A DNA stretch of 64,000 bases from Ramlibacter humi (GTDB taxonomy: Bacteria; Pseudomonadota; Gammaproteobacteria; Burkholderiales; Burkholderiaceae_C), in assembly GCF_004681975.1 (NCBI RefSeq), contig NZ_SMLK01000004.1:288086-352085 (forward strand). The letters are read 5' to 3'. Below are positions 1-9,309 of this stretch, one piece after another; position 1 is the stretch's first letter; every line of letters begins with the position of its first letter. The notes beneath the pieces are model-generated. The model had not been told where the DNA came from, ran no database searches, and saw only the letters and a program-made list of their open reading frames with translations. The translations under genes and the position numbers were made by a program.

Positions 1-579
1 GGCATCATCGCCGTCGACCTGGACGAGGGCGACTTCCTCATCGGCGCTTCGCTCACCGACGGCAAGCACGACGTGATGCTGTTCTCCGACGGCGGCAAGG
101 CCGTGCGCTTCGACGAGAACGACGTGCGCCCGATGGGCCGCGCGGCGCGCGGGGTCAAGGGCATGCAGCTGGACGAAGGCCAGGGCGTCATCGCCATGCT
201 GGTGGCCGAAGACGAGCAGCAGAGCGTGCTCACCGCCACCGAGAACGGCTACGGCAAGCGCACGCCCATCGTGGAATACACGCGCCACGGCCGCGGCACC
301 AAGGGAATGATCGCCATCCAGCAGAGCGAGCGCAACGGCAAGGTCGTGGCCGCCACGCTGGTGCACGCCGACGACGAGATCATGCTCATCACCGACCGCG
401 GCGTCCTCGTGCGCACGCGCGTCGGCGAGATCCGCGAACTCGGCCGCGCCACCCAGGGTGTCACGCTGATCGGGCTGGACGAAGGCTCCAAGCTCAGCGG
501 CCTGCAGCGCATCGTGGAAAACGATGCCCAAGGCGAAGGCGACGCGGTGGACGCGGCGCCGGACGGCGGCGAAGGCTAG
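1..579 (+). CDS. gyrA: DNA gyrase subunit A, C-terminal part (5' end outside window)
   Basis: The reading frame is open from base 1 and ends at TAG 577-579, giving the last 192 residues of the GyrA C-terminal domain. This part forms the beta-pinwheel that wraps DNA and lets gyrase introduce negative supercoils. The blade signature recurs as GRAARGVKGM, GRGTKGM and GRATQGV. The catalytic tyrosine and the GyrA box lie upstream, outside the window. The protein ends in an acidic, Gly-rich tail. The pheA start follows only 4 bases after the stop, so the two are probably co-transcribed. Confidence 0.95.
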   Translation, partial: GIIAVDLDEGDFLIGASLTDGKHDVMLFSDGGKAVRFDENDVRPMGRAARGVKGMQLDEGQGVIAMLVAEDEQQSVLTATENGYGKRTPIVEYTRHGRGTKGMIAIQQSERNGKVVAATLVHADDEIMLITDRGVLVRTRVGEIRELGRATQGVTLIGLDEGSKLSGLQRIVENDAQGEGDAVDAAPDGGEG

Positions 580-583
580 CCGC

Positions 584-1666
584 ATGCCCCGCGACCTGGC
601 GCAGCTGCGCACCGAGATCGACGCCGTCGACCGCGAACTGCTGGCGGCGCTCAACCGCCGCGCTTCGCTCGCCAACGAAGTCGGCGAGCTCAAGCGCGGC
701 GAAGGCTCGCCGGTGTTCCGCCCCGAGCGCGAAGCCCAGGTCATCCACGGCTTGCAGACGCGCAACGCAGGCCCGCTGAAGCCCGAGAACGTCGCCACCA
801 TCTGGCGCGAGATCATGTCGGCCTGCCGCGCGCTGGAAGCGCCGCAGCGCGTCGCTTACCTGGGCCCCGCAGGCACGTTCAGCGAGCAGGCGGCCGTGCA
901 GTTCTTCGGCTCCAGCATCGAACACGTGCCCTGCGTCAGCTTCGACGAGGTGTTCCAGGCTGCCACGGCCGGCACCGCCGATTTCGGCGTGGTGCCGGTG
1001 GAGAACAGCACCGAAGGCGTGGTCACGCGCTCGCTCGACCTGCTGCTCACTTCTCCGCTGCACATCGTGGGCGAGATCAGCCTGCTGGTTCGCCACCACC
1101 TGCTGCGCAAGGAACGCTCGCTCGAAGGCATCGAAGCCGTGCTGGCGCATCCGCAAGCGCTGGCCCAATGCCAGGGCTGGCTGGCCAAGCACCTGCCCGG
1201 CGCGGAGCGCCGCGCGGTCGCCAGCAACGCCGAAGGCGCGCGCATGGCCGCCGGCAACCCGGCCTGGGCCGCCATCGCCGGCGAGCGCGCCGGCAGCGAA
1301 TTCGGCCTGCACATCGCGGCGCACGCCATCCAGGACGAAGCCTTCAACCGCACCCGCTTCGCCGTCGTCTGCCTGCCGCAGACCCTGGCCGCGCCCCAGG
1401 CTTCCGGCAAGGACTGCGTGAGCGTGGTGGTCTCGGTGCCCAACAAGCCCGGCGCGGTGCACGACATCCTGGTGCCGCTCAAGCAGCACGGCGTGTCGAT
1501 GACGCGTTTCGAATCCCGCCCGGCCAAATCCGGCCAGTGGGAATATTTCTTCTTCATCGACGTGCAGGGGCACCCCTCCCAGCCGCACGTCGCGGCCGCT
1601 CTGGCCGACCTTCAGAAGCTGTGCGCCTACTACAAGGTGCTGGGCACCTACCCCGTGGGCGACTGA
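584..1666 (+). CDS. pheA: Bifunctional chorismate mutase / prephenate dehydratase (P-protein)
   Basis: A 360-residue cytoplasmic enzyme that turns chorismate into prephenate and then phenylpyruvate for phenylalanine synthesis. Residues 1-85 are an AroQ-type chorismate mutase helix bundle. The prephenate dehydratase domain starts near AYLGPAGTF (residues 91-99) and carries the NRTRF motif near 254-258. A C-terminal ACT domain with ESRP near 309-312 should bind phenylalanine for feedback inhibition. The ATG at 584 is preferred because it gives the normal P-protein N-terminus; an upstream in-frame ATG at 524 would lie inside gyrA. tyrA follows after 29 bases. Confidence 0.96.
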   Translation: MPRDLAQLRTEIDAVDRELLAALNRRASLANEVGELKRGEGSPVFRPEREAQVIHGLQTRNAGPLKPENVATIWREIMSACRALEAPQRVAYLGPAGTFSEQAAVQFFGSSIEHVPCVSFDEVFQAATAGTADFGVVPVENSTEGVVTRSLDLLLTSPLHIVGEISLLVRHHLLRKERSLEGIEAVLAHPQALAQCQGWLAKHLPGAERRAVASNAEGARMAAGNPAWAAIAGERAGSEFGLHIAAHAIQDEAFNRTRFAVVCLPQTLAAPQASGKDCVSVVVSVPNKPGAVHDILVPLKQHGVSMTRFESRPAKSGQWEYFFFIDVQGHPSQPHVAAALADLQKLCAYYKVLGTYPVGD

Positions 1667-1695
1667 CGACAACAAACGAGAGCGGAGTAAAGAGC

Positions 1696-2568
1696 ATGTT
1701 CGAGCAACTGGGCCTGATCGGCTGCGGCCTCATGGGTGGGTCGTTCGCGCTCGCCCTCAAGCGGGCCGGCCTGGTCAAGCGGGTGGTGGGCTACAGCAAG
1801 TCGCCCTCCACCACCGAGCGCGCGCGCCAGATGGGCGTCATCGACGTCGAGGCGCCCTCGGCGCTGCTGGCCGTCTCGGGCGCCGACATCGTGCTGCTGG
1901 CCGTGCCGGTGGCCGCGACGGAAGCCACGCTCAAGGCCATCCGCCACCTGGTCAACAAGGACATGCTGATCATGGACGTCGGCTCCACCAAGCGCGACGT
2001 CGTCGATGCGGCGCGCCGGGTGCTGCGCGACAACGTGGGCTCGTTCGTGCCCTGCCACCCCATCGCCGGCAAGGAAGCCTCGGGCGTGGAGCACGCCGAC
2101 CCCGACCTGTACACCAACCGCCAGGTCATCCTCACGCCCCTCGAACGAACGCAGGTCGCGCAGCTGGGCAAGGCCAAGGACGTGTGGGAAGGCATCGGCT
2201 GCCAGGTGCTGCAGATGGCGCCGGAGGCGCACGACTCGGCTTTCGCGGCCGTCAGCCACCTGCCCCACCTCATCGCCTTCGCGCTGGTCAACGCCATCGC
2301 GGCCCAGCCGCACGGCCAGGACTTCCTGTCGCTGGCCGGCCCGGGCTTTCGCGACTTCACGCGCATCGCGGCCAGCGAACCCAAGATGTGGCGCGACATC
2401 CTGCTGGCCAACAAGCAGGAACTGCTGGAACAGACCCAGTTCTTCCAGCAGACGCTGCAGGCCATGCACTCGCTCATCGAGGCCGGCAACGGCGAGGCGC
2501 TGGAAGAACTCATCGCCCAGGCCAGCCAGCTGCGCGCGAACTGGCGCATGGGCGCCCGCCGGGCCTGA
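1696..2568 (+). CDS. tyrA: Prephenate dehydrogenase
   Basis: A 290-residue NAD(P)-dependent enzyme of the TyrA family that oxidises prephenate (or arogenate) on the tyrosine branch. The N-terminal Rossmann fold has GCGLMGG at residues 9-15, and the family motif CHPIAGKE begins near residue 120. The C-terminal half is the helical dimerisation domain. No ACT or chorismate mutase domain is fused. It sits between pheA and aroA, so both branches and the EPSP step are in one transcription unit. Cofactor and prephenate-versus-arogenate preference cannot be told from the sequence alone. Confidence 0.94.
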   Translation: MFEQLGLIGCGLMGGSFALALKRAGLVKRVVGYSKSPSTTERARQMGVIDVEAPSALLAVSGADIVLLAVPVAATEATLKAIRHLVNKDMLIMDVGSTKRDVVDAARRVLRDNVGSFVPCHPIAGKEASGVEHADPDLYTNRQVILTPLERTQVAQLGKAKDVWEGIGCQVLQMAPEAHDSAFAAVSHLPHLIAFALVNAIAAQPHGQDFLSLAGPGFRDFTRIAASEPKMWRDILLANKQELLEQTQFFQQTLQAMHSLIEAGNGEALEELIAQASQLRANWRMGARRA

Positions 2569-2589
2569 CGCCGCGCTACGCTGCGGCCG

Positions 2590-4587
2590 ATGTTCGACAC
2601 CGCGTTTCTCGACCTTCCCCCGCTGCAGGGCGCCGCGGGCGAAGTGCGCCTGCCCGGCTCCAAGAGCATCTCCAACCGCGTGCTGCTGCTGGCGGCGCTG
2701 AGCCAGGGCACGACGGCCGTCCACGACCTGCTCGACTCCGACGACACGCGCGTGATGCTCGAAGCGCTGCGCGCGCTGGGCTGTGGCGTGCAGCACGATG
2801 GCGGCGTCGTGCGCATCACCGGCTTCGGCGCGAAGGGCCCGGCGCGCCAGGCGAAACTCTTTCTCGGCAACGCCGGCACCGCGATGCGCCCGCTGGCCGC
2901 CGCGCTGGCCGTGCTGGGCGGCGACTTCGAGTTGTCGGGTGTCGCCCGGATGCACGAGCGGCCCATCGGCGATCTCGTCGACGCGCTGCTGCCGCTGGGC
3001 TGCGACATCGGCTACCTCGGCAATCCCGGCTACCCGCCGCTTCGCATCGGCCGGCCGCAGCTGAAGCTCGACGCGCCCATCCGCGTGCGCGGCGACGTGT
3101 CCAGCCAGTTCCTCACCGCGCTGCTGATGGCGCTGCCGCTGGTGGCGGCGAAGGACATCGTGATCGAGGTGGTGGGCGAGCTCATCTCCAAGCCCTACAT
3201 CGAGATCACGCTCAACCTGCTGGCGCGATTCGGCGTGCAGGTGCGCCGCGATGGCTGGCAACGCTTCACCATCCCCGCCGGCAGCCGCTACGCCACGCCG
3301 GGCGAAGTGCACGTGGAAGCCGACGCTTCCTCGGCCAGCTACTTCGCCGCGCTGGGCGCCATCGCGTCGCCGGAAGGCGTGCGCATCCTCGGCGTGGGTC
3401 GCGACTCCATCCAGGGCGACATCCGGTTCCTCCAGGCCGTCGAAGCGATGGGCGGCGCCGTCAGCGCCGGGCCCAACTGGGTGGAGGTCAAGCGCGGCGC
3501 GTGGCCGTTGAAGGCGATCGACCTCGATTGCAACCACATCCCCGACGCCGCCATGACACTGGCCGTGATGGCGCTGTACGCGGGCGGCCCCACCACGCTG
3601 CGCAACATCGCCAGCTGGCGCGTGAAGGAAACCGACCGCCTCGCCGCCATGGCCACGGAACTGCGCAAGCTCGGCGCCACCGTCGACGAAGGCGCCGACT
3701 TCCTGAAGGTCTCGCCACCGGCGCAGTGGCGCGCCGCGTCCATCCACACCTACGACGACCACCGCGTCGCCATGTGCTTCTCGCTCGCGGCTTTCAACCC
3801 GGTGGGCTTGCCGGTGCGCATCGAAGACCCGAAGTGCGTGGCCAAGACCTTCCCGGATTACTTCGAGGCGTTGTTCTCGGTCGCGCGCGTGGACACGGCG
3901 CAGGTGCCGGTCGTCTGCGTCGACGGGCCAACCGCCTCCGGCAAAGGCACGCTGGCTGCGGAAACTGCTCGGCGGCTGGGGTTCCACTACCTCGATTCCG
4001 GCGCGCTGTACCGCCTGACGGCGCTGGCCGCGCTGCGCCAGGGCTTCGCGCTGGACCTGGCGCACGAGCAGCAGATCGCGGCCATGGCCCGGGTGCTGCC
4101 GGTGCGCTTCGAAGGCGGCCACGTGCTGCTCTCCGGCGAGGACGTCAGCGACGCCATCCGCACCGAGGAAGCGGGCATGAATGCCTCCAGGGTGTCGGTG
4201 CTGCCCGCCGTGCGCACCGCGCTGGTCGCCCTGCAGCACTCGTTCCGCCGCCTGCCGGGGCTGGTGGCCGACGGGCGCGACATGGGCACGGTGATCTTCC
4301 CGGGCGCGCCCATGAAGGTGTTCCTCACCGCCAGCGCCGCCAAGCGCGCCGAGCGGCGGCATAAGCAATTGATTTCAAAGGGTATTCCCACTACAATCGA
4401 CGTTCTTCGCGCCGACCTCGAAGCGCGCGACGCCCGCGACTCACAGCGCGCCGTCGCTCCCTTGAAGCCGGCGCAGGATGCCCTCCTGCTGGACAACTCG
4501 GAGCAATCGGTCGAAGACTCGGTCGCCCAGGTGCTCGGCTGGTGGGAAGCCAGGCAGCCGTTCGCGGCGGCCTCGCAACAGCAGTAA
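2590..4587 (+). CDS. aroA-cmk: Fused EPSP synthase (AroA) and cytidylate kinase (Cmk)
   Basis: One 665-residue frame encodes two complete enzymes. Residues 1 to about 432 are 3-phosphoshikimate 1-carboxyvinyltransferase, with [10 protein letters not shown] near 20-29 and [10 protein letters not shown] near 94-103. From about residue 439 the chain continues as cytidylate kinase, starting [14 protein letters not shown] (P-loop) and including DSGALYR and the [13 protein letters not shown] region. No stop or restart separates them; the linker is about ten residues. The two genes are neighbours in many proteobacteria, and fused forms are known in some Burkholderiales, so this is likely a genuine fusion. 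rpsA follows after a 181-base leader, as it commonly follows cmk. Confidence 0.94.
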   Translation: MFDTAFLDLPPLQGAAGEVRLPGSKSISNRVLLLAALSQGTTAVHDLLDSDDTRVMLEALRALGCGVQHDGGVVRITGFGAKGPARQAKLFLGNAGTAMRPLAAALAVLGGDFELSGVARMHERPIGDLVDALLPLGCDIGYLGNPGYPPLRIGRPQLKLDAPIRVRGDVSSQFLTALLMALPLVAAKDIVIEVVGELISKPYIEITLNLLARFGVQVRRDGWQRFTIPAGSRYATPGEVHVEADASSASYFAALGAIASPEGVRILGVGRDSIQGDIRFLQAVEAMGGAVSAGPNWVEVKRGAWPLKAIDLDCNHIPDAAMTLAVMALYAGGPTTLRNIASWRVKETDRLAAMATELRKLGATVDEGADFLKVSPPAQWRAASIHTYDDHRVAMCFSLAAFNPVGLPVRIEDPKCVAKTFPDYFEALFSVARVDTAQVPVVCVDGPTASGKGTLAAETARRLGFHYLDSGALYRLTALAALRQGFALDLAHEQQIAAMARVLPVRFEGGHVLLSGEDVSDAIRTEEAGMNASRVSVLPAVRTALVALQHSFRRLPGLVADGRDMGTVIFPGAPMKVFLTASAAKRAERRHKQLISKGIPTTIDVLRADLEARDARDSQRAVAPLKPAQDALLLDNSEQSVEDSVAQVLGWWEARQPFAAASQQQ

Positions 4588-4768
4588 GCCGCGGCCGGCG
4601 ACGGTCACGGTAGACAGGCCCGCAACGCCCCCACCCGCGCAGCAGCGCACTGGCGGTGCGGATCGACAACCAACCCGCGGCCGCAAAGCCGCAAAAGATA
4701 GCCGTCCGCAGCCTTGGAAACATCGGCATGGTGCCGGTGTGAATCCTGCCGACGTGCAAGGAAACCGA
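4588..4768 (+). promoter_or_regulatory. rpsA 5' leader region
   Basis: A 181-base gap lies between the aroA-cmk stop and the rpsA start. It contains GGAAACC just before the ATG and several short GC-rich inverted repeats, for example around 4661-4686. Long rpsA leaders in other proteobacteria carry the rpsA promoter and mediate autoregulation by S1. That role is inferred here from position; I could not define a promoter or a known RNA family. Confidence 0.35.
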
Positions 4769-6445
4769 ATGTCTGAATCCTTCGCCGCCCTTTTCGAGGA
4801 ATCGCTGCAGCGCGCTGAAATGCGCCAGGGCGAGGTCATCACCGCCGAGGTGGTGCGCATCGAACACAACTTCGTCGTGGTCAACGCCGGCCTGAAGTCC
4901 GAAGCGTACGTGCCCATCGACGAGTTCAAGAACGACAAGGGCGAGATCGAGGTGCAGGTGGGCGACTTCGTGTCGGTCGCCATCGACGCCATCGAGAACG
5001 GCTACGGCGACACCATCCTGTCGCGCGACAAGGCCAAGCGCCTGGCCTCGTGGATGGCCCTGGAAAAGGCCCTGGAATCCGGCGAGTTCGTCACCGGCAC
5101 CACCACCGGCAAGGTCAAGGGCGGCCTCACCGTGCTGGTCAACGGCATCCGCGCCTTCCTGCCCGGCTCGCTGATCGACACGCGTCCCATCAAGGACCTG
5201 ACGCCTTACGAAGGCAAGACCCTGGAATTCAAGGTCATCAAGCTCGACCGCAAGCGCAACAACGTCGTGCTGTCGCGCCGCGCCGTCGTGGAAGCGTCCA
5301 TGGGCGAAGAGCGCGCCAAGCTGATGGAAACCCTGAAGGAAGGCTCCATCGTCCGCGGCGTGGTCAAGAACATCACCGAGTACGGCGCGTTCGTCGACCT
5401 CGGCGGCATCGACGGCCTGCTGCACATCACCGACATGGCCTGGCGCCGCGTGCGCCACCCGTCCGAGGTGGTTCAGGCCGGCCAGGAGATCACGGCCAAG
5501 ATCCTCAAGTTCGACACCGAGAAGAACCGCGTCTCGCTGGGCCTCAAGCAGATGGGCGACGACCCGTGGCTGGGCGTGTCGCGCCGCTACCCGCAGGGCA
5601 CGCGCATGTTCGGCAAGGTCACGAACATCGCCGACTACGGCGCGTTCGTCGAGCTGGAACCCGGCATCGAAGGCCTGGTGCACGTGTCCGAGATGGACTG
5701 GACCAACAAGAACGTGGCCCCGTCCAAGGTCGTGTCGCTGGGCGACGAAGTCGAAGTCATGGTCCTGGAGATCGACGAGGACAAGCGCCGCATCAGCCTG
5801 GGCATGAAGCAGTGCAAGGCCAACCCGTGGCAGGAATTCGCGCAGAACACCAAGCGCGGCGACCGCGTGAAGGGCCCGATCAAGTCGATCACCGACTTCG
5901 GCATCTTCGTGGGCCTGGCCGCCGGCATCGACGGCCTGGTGCACCTGTCCGACCTGTCCTGGAACGAAACCGGCGAAGCCGCCGTGCGCAACTACAAGAA
6001 GGGCCAGGAAGTCGAAGCCATCGTGCTGGCCGTCGACGTGGACCGCGAGCGCATCAGCCTGGGCGTCAAGCAGCTGGACGCCGACCCGTTCACCACCTTC
6101 GTGTCGATCCACGACAAGGGCTCCGTGGTGTCGGGCAAGGTCAAGACCGTCGACCCCAAGGGCGCCGAGATCGACCTGGGCCAGGACATCCTGGGCTACC
6201 TGCGCGCCTCCGAGATCAGCCGTGACCGCGTGGAAGACGCGCGCAACGTGCTCAAGGAAGGCGACGAAGTCAGCGCCGTGGTCGTCAACATCGACCGCAA
6301 GACGCGCAACATCCAGCTGTCCGTCAAGGCCAAGGACATGGCCGACGAGCAGGGTGCGATGGCCAACCTGAACCAGGCGTCGGCGCGCGAGAACGCGGGC
6401 ACGACCAACCTGGGCGCGCTGCTCAAGGCCAAGCTCGAGAAGTGA
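4769..6445 (+). CDS. rpsA: 30S ribosomal protein S1
   Basis: A 558-residue protein with six consecutive S1 (OB-fold) domains, the standard architecture for proteobacterial S1. The later repeats show the typical pattern ending in [10 protein letters not shown] or [10 protein letters not shown]. It binds mRNA leaders on the small subunit and helps start translation of structured or weak-Shine-Dalgarno messages. The ATG at 4769 gives the usual [13 protein letters not shown] start and follows GGAAACCGA. ihfB follows about 100 bases downstream, as in many proteobacteria. A palindromic intergenic repeat begins right after the stop. Confidence 0.97.
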   Translation: MSESFAALFEESLQRAEMRQGEVITAEVVRIEHNFVVVNAGLKSEAYVPIDEFKNDKGEIEVQVGDFVSVAIDAIENGYGDTILSRDKAKRLASWMALEKALESGEFVTGTTTGKVKGGLTVLVNGIRAFLPGSLIDTRPIKDLTPYEGKTLEFKVIKLDRKRNNVVLSRRAVVEASMGEERAKLMETLKEGSIVRGVVKNITEYGAFVDLGGIDGLLHITDMAWRRVRHPSEVVQAGQEITAKILKFDTEKNRVSLGLKQMGDDPWLGVSRRYPQGTRMFGKVTNIADYGAFVELEPGIEGLVHVSEMDWTNKNVAPSKVVSLGDEVEVMVLEIDEDKRRISLGMKQCKANPWQEFAQNTKRGDRVKGPIKSITDFGIFVGLAAGIDGLVHLSDLSWNETGEAAVRNYKKGQEVEAIVLAVDVDRERISLGVKQLDADPFTTFVSIHDKGSVVSGKVKTVDPKGAEIDLGQDILGYLRASEISRDRVEDARNVLKEGDEVSAVVVNIDRKTRNIQLSVKAKDMADEQGAMANLNQASARENAGTTNLGALLKAKLEK

Positions 6446-6524
6446 TGACTCAATGACCTCGCCGCTGCGCGGCTTCGATGACCAATGAATTCATTCGTCA
6501 TTGGGCCGCTTGCGGCGAAGTCAT
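6446..6524. repeat. Intergenic imperfect palindrome, GTCATT/AATGAC type, copy 1
   Basis: The two halves are nearly reverse complements: AATGACCTCGCCGC at the left end against GCGGCGAAGTCAT at the right, with ATGAATTCATTCGTCATTG in the middle. Related sequences lie at 6843-6949 and 60877-60969. This points to a dispersed repeated element at gene 3' ends. It could fold into a long stem in RNA. Confidence 0.7.
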
Positions 6525-6543
6525 GTGAGCGCACGCGAACGTC

Positions 6544-6852
6544 ATGACCCGCAGCGACCTCGTCGAAGAACTGGCCGCCCGCTTCGGGCAGCTGACGCAC
6601 CGCGACGCCGAGTACGCCGTCAAGGCCATCCTCGACGCCATGGGCGAAGCGCTGGTGCGCGGGCACCGCATCGAGATCCGCGGCTTCGGCAGCTTCTCGA
6701 TCAACCGGCGCCCGCCGCGCCTGGGGCGCAACCCGCGCTCCGGCGAAAGCGTGCAGATCCCGGAGAAGCGCGTGCCGCACTTCAAGCCGGGCAAGGCGCT
6801 GCGCGAGGCCGTCGACAAGAGGACCGAGGAAATGGCTGCGCATGACAAATGA
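6544..6852 (+). CDS. ihfB: Integration host factor subunit beta
   Basis: A 102-residue HU/IHF-family protein, the usual length for IhfB. Conserved beta-arm and DNA-contact motifs are visible: RGFGSF near residues 41-46, GRNPRSGE near 60-67 and HFKPGK near 80-85. With IhfA (not in this window) it would form the heterodimer that bends DNA sharply at specific sites for recombination, replication and transcription. The rpsA-ihfB-lapA-lapB order is conserved in many proteobacteria. The last 10 bases overlap the start of a palindromic repeat. Confidence 0.95.
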   Translation: MTRSDLVEELAARFGQLTHRDAEYAVKAILDAMGEALVRGHRIEIRGFGSFSINRRPPRLGRNPRSGESVQIPEKRVPHFKPGKALREAVDKRTEEMAAHDK

Positions 6853-6949
6853 CTTCGCCGCTGCGCGGCTCAATGACAGAATGATGCCTGTCATGCGGCG
6901 CGAGCCGCGTCATTGAAGGCGAAGCCGAAGTCATTTCGTCATTCGTCAT
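6843..6949. repeat. Intergenic imperfect palindrome, GTCATT/AATGAC type, copy 2
   Basis: This region repeats the pieces of the element after rpsA: AATGACTTCGCCGCTGCGCGGC on the left and GAAGTCATTTCGTCATTCGTC on the right, with an inner palindrome around AATGACAG...CTGTCAT. It fills most of the gap between ihfB and lapA and overlaps the ihfB stop. It looks like a compound or double copy of the same family. Confidence 0.7.
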
Positions 6950-6967
6950 CAAGTTCCGAGGAGCCTG

Positions 6968-7255
6968 ATGAAGTACCTGATGTGGCTGCTCAAGGCAGCC
7001 ATTTTTTTTACGCTTTTCGCCTTCGCGCTGAACAACCAGCAACAGGCGACGCTGAACTTTTTCTTCGGCACTGCCTGGCGCGCCCCGCTGGTGCTGGTGG
7101 TGCTGGCCGCCTTCGCGCTGGGCCTGGTGGTCGGCGCCATGGGCATGGTGCCGCGCTGGTGGCGCCAGCGCGCCGCTGCCCGCCGCGCCGCGGCGCAACC
7201 CGCCGGACCCAATGCCGCCCCCGCGGCCGACCTGACGCAGCCGAATGGACTTTGA
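6968..7255 (+). CDS. lapA: LapA-family membrane protein (DUF1049)
   Basis: A 95-residue protein with two predicted transmembrane helices (about residues 4-22 and 38-60) and a basic, Ala/Arg-rich cytoplasmic tail. Between the helices is the family pattern NNQQQATLNFFFG. LapA partners LapB in the inner membrane, where they take part in control of LPS synthesis in enteric bacteria. The gene overlaps lapB by 11 bases, which implies translational coupling. A GAGGAGCC ribosome-binding site precedes the start. Confidence 0.88.
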   Translation: MKYLMWLLKAAIFFTLFAFALNNQQQATLNFFFGTAWRAPLVLVVLAAFALGLVVGAMGMVPRWWRQRAAARRAAAQPAGPNAAPAADLTQPNGL

Positions 7256-8375
7256 CCTCAGCTGGGTCCTCTGGGGCCTGCCCATCGCGTTCGTGCTGGG
7301 CTGGGTGGCCTCACGCCTGGACCTGCGCCAGCTGCGCATCGAAAACCGGCAGGCGCCCAAGGCCTACTTCCGCGGCCTGAACTTCCTGCTGAACGAACAG
7401 CAGGACCAGGCCATCGACGCGTTCATCGAAGCGGTCCGCGGCGACCCCGACACGTCCGAGCTGCACTTCGCGCTGGGCAACCTGTTCCGCCGCCGCGGCG
7501 AATACGAGCGCGCGGTGCGCGTGCACGAACACCTGCTCTCGCGCGGCGACCTGAGCCGCGCCGAGCGCCAGCGCGCGCAGCACGCGCTCGCGCTGGACTT
7601 CCTCAAGGCGGGCCTGCTCGACCGCGCGGAAGAAGCCCTGCGCAAACTGGACGGCACCGCGTACGAAGGCCAGGCCTTGCTGGCGCTGCTGTCCATCTAC
7701 GAGCGCTCGCGCGACTGGACGCAGGCCGCCGAGATCGCCCACCGCCTGGAAGAGTCCGGCCAGGGCAGCTTCGCCGGGCGCCGCGCGCACTACCTGTGCG
7801 AACAGGCCGCGCTGTCCGACGGCGCCGAAGCCGAAAGCCTGCTGCGCCAGGCCATGCAGGCCGCGCCCGATTCGCCCCGCCCCGCCATCGAACTGGCCGC
7901 GTCGCGCCGCAAGGCCGGCGACGCCGCCGGCGCTTTCCGCCTGCTGGACGAATTGGGCCAGGCTTCGCCCGCTTCCATCCCGCTGCTGGCCCGGCCGCTG
8001 GCCCAGTACGCCGCCGCATGCGGCATGGAGCACCAGGCCTTGGCCATGCTCAAGCACAGCTACGAGCTTTCGCCTTCGCTGGACGTGCTGGAAGCCATCG
8101 TTTCGCTCGACAGCAACGGCGACGCGCGCGACTGGTACGTGCGCCACCTGGAGCGCGAGCCTTCGCTGGTGGCCGCCTCGCGCTGGCTGGCCGGCGAAAA
8201 GCTGGAGCACCAGCAGTACCATGCCCGGGTGCAGCGCGCGCTGGAGCACGCAGCCAAGCCGCTGGTGCGCTACCGCTGCGCCGCCTGCGGCTTCGAAGCC
8301 AAGCAGCACTTCTGGCAATGCCCCGGCTGCCAGGCGTGGGACAGCTACCCCCCGCGCCGCGTGGAAGAACTCTGA
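7245..8375 (+). CDS. lapB: LPS assembly protein B (TPR protein with zinc ribbon)
   Basis: A 376-residue protein with an N-terminal membrane anchor (about residues 3-20), a series of TPR-like helical repeats, and a C-terminal rubredoxin-type metal knuckle CAAC...CPGC (about residues 345-362). This is the architecture of LapB (YciM), which in E. coli binds FtsH and controls LpxC turnover, balancing LPS and phospholipid synthesis. Its place right before rfaE1 and rfaD, two LPS core heptose genes, fits an LPS assembly role. The start overlaps lapA. Confidence 0.92.
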   Translation: MDFDLSWVLWGLPIAFVLGWVASRLDLRQLRIENRQAPKAYFRGLNFLLNEQQDQAIDAFIEAVRGDPDTSELHFALGNLFRRRGEYERAVRVHEHLLSRGDLSRAERQRAQHALALDFLKAGLLDRAEEALRKLDGTAYEGQALLALLSIYERSRDWTQAAEIAHRLEESGQGSFAGRRAHYLCEQAALSDGAEAESLLRQAMQAAPDSPRPAIELAASRRKAGDAAGAFRLLDELGQASPASIPLLARPLAQYAAACGMEHQALAMLKHSYELSPSLDVLEAIVSLDSNGDARDWYVRHLEREPSLVAASRWLAGEKLEHQQYHARVQRALEHAAKPLVRYRCAACGFEAKQHFWQCPGCQAWDSYPPRRVEEL

Positions 8376-8379
8376 ACAC

Positions 8380-9309
8380 ATGATCCCAGCCAAGCAACAA
8401 CTCGCCCAGGCCTGCGTCCTCGTGGTCGGCGACGCCATGCTCGACCGCTACTGGCACGGCGCGGTGGAGCGCATCTCGCCCGAGGCCCCGGTGCCGGTGG
8501 TCAAGGTCAGCCGCGAGGAAGAACGTATCGGCGCCGCCGCCAACGTGGCCTACAACGTGGTCACGCTGGGCGCGCAGGCCAGCTTCCTGGGCGTCATCGG
8601 CGACGACGAGCCCGGCCAGAAACTGGAACAGCTGCTGCGCGCAACCGGCATCGCGACGCACCTGAAACGCGACCCGGGCCTGAAGACCACGGTGAAGCTG
8701 CGTGTCATCGGCCGCCAGCAGCAGCTGCTGCGCATGGACTTCGAGAACGAGCCCGACCACGAGGCGCTGGCTTCGCAGAACGAGGCTTTCGCGCAGCTCG
8801 CGCCGCGGCACCAGGCCATCCTGTTCTCCGACTACGGCAAGGGCGGCCTCGCGCACATCCCGCACATGATCGAAGCCGCGCGCGAGCTGGGCAAGGCGGT
8901 GCTGGTCGACCCCAAGGGCTCCGACTACGCGCGCTACGCGGGCGCCACCGTCATCACGCCCAACCGCGCGGAACTGCAGCAGGTGGTGGGCGGCTGGCGC
9001 GACGAGGCACAGCTGCGCGAAAAGGCGCAGAACCTGCGCGCGCAGCTGGAGCTGGACGCCATCCTGGTCACGCTGGGCGAGGACGGCATGACGCTGTTCG
9101 ACGCACAAGGCGACACGCACGTGCAGGCGCAGGCGCGCGAGGTGTTCGACGTCACCGGCGCCGGCGACACCGTCATCGCCACGCTGGCCGCGCTGGTGGC
9201 CGCGGGCCTGCCGCTGCGCCAGGCCATGCCCCTGGCCAACAAGGCGGGCGGCATCGTGGTGGGCAAGTTCGGCACCGCCACCGTTTCGTATGAGGAGCTG
9301 AGCGCATGA
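8380..9309 (+). CDS. rfaE1: D-glycero-beta-D-manno-heptose-7-phosphate kinase
   Basis: A 309-residue PfkB-family kinase. It begins with [13 protein letters not shown] and carries the C-terminal anion-hole/catalytic motif DVTGAGDTV near residues 254-262. It phosphorylates heptose-7-phosphate at C1 in the ADP-heptose pathway for the LPS inner core. The cytidylyltransferase-like domain fused to it in E. coli HldE is absent, so this is the kinase-only (HldA/RfaE1) form and a separate adenylyltransferase must be encoded elsewhere. The stop overlaps the rfaD start (ATGA). Confidence 0.94.
   Translation: MIPAKQQLAQACVLVVGDAMLDRYWHGAVERISPEAPVPVVKVSREEERIGAAANVAYNVVTLGAQASFLGVIGDDEPGQKLEQLLRATGIATHLKRDPGLKTTVKLRVIGRQQQLLRMDFENEPDHEALASQNEAFAQLAPRHQAILFSDYGKGGLAHIPHMIEAARELGKAVLVDPKGSDYARYAGATVITPNRAELQQVVGGWRDEAQLREKAQNLRAQLELDAILVTLGEDGMTLFDAQGDTHVQAQAREVFDVTGAGDTVIATLAALVAAGLPLRQAMPLANKAGGIVVGKFGTATVSYEELSA

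Noticed and set aside
1648-4368. Long minus-strand frame of 906 codons opposite tyrA and aroA
   Set aside because: It is a shadow of plus-strand genes with strong family motifs; codon composition is that of a GC-rich antisense frame.
4710-4760. GGTGTGAATCC with flanking GCCGG...CCTGCC before rpsA looked like part of a cobalamin riboswitch
   Set aside because: Only a short core resembles it; the conserved boxes and the expected B12-related downstream gene are missing. S1 leader is the simpler reading.
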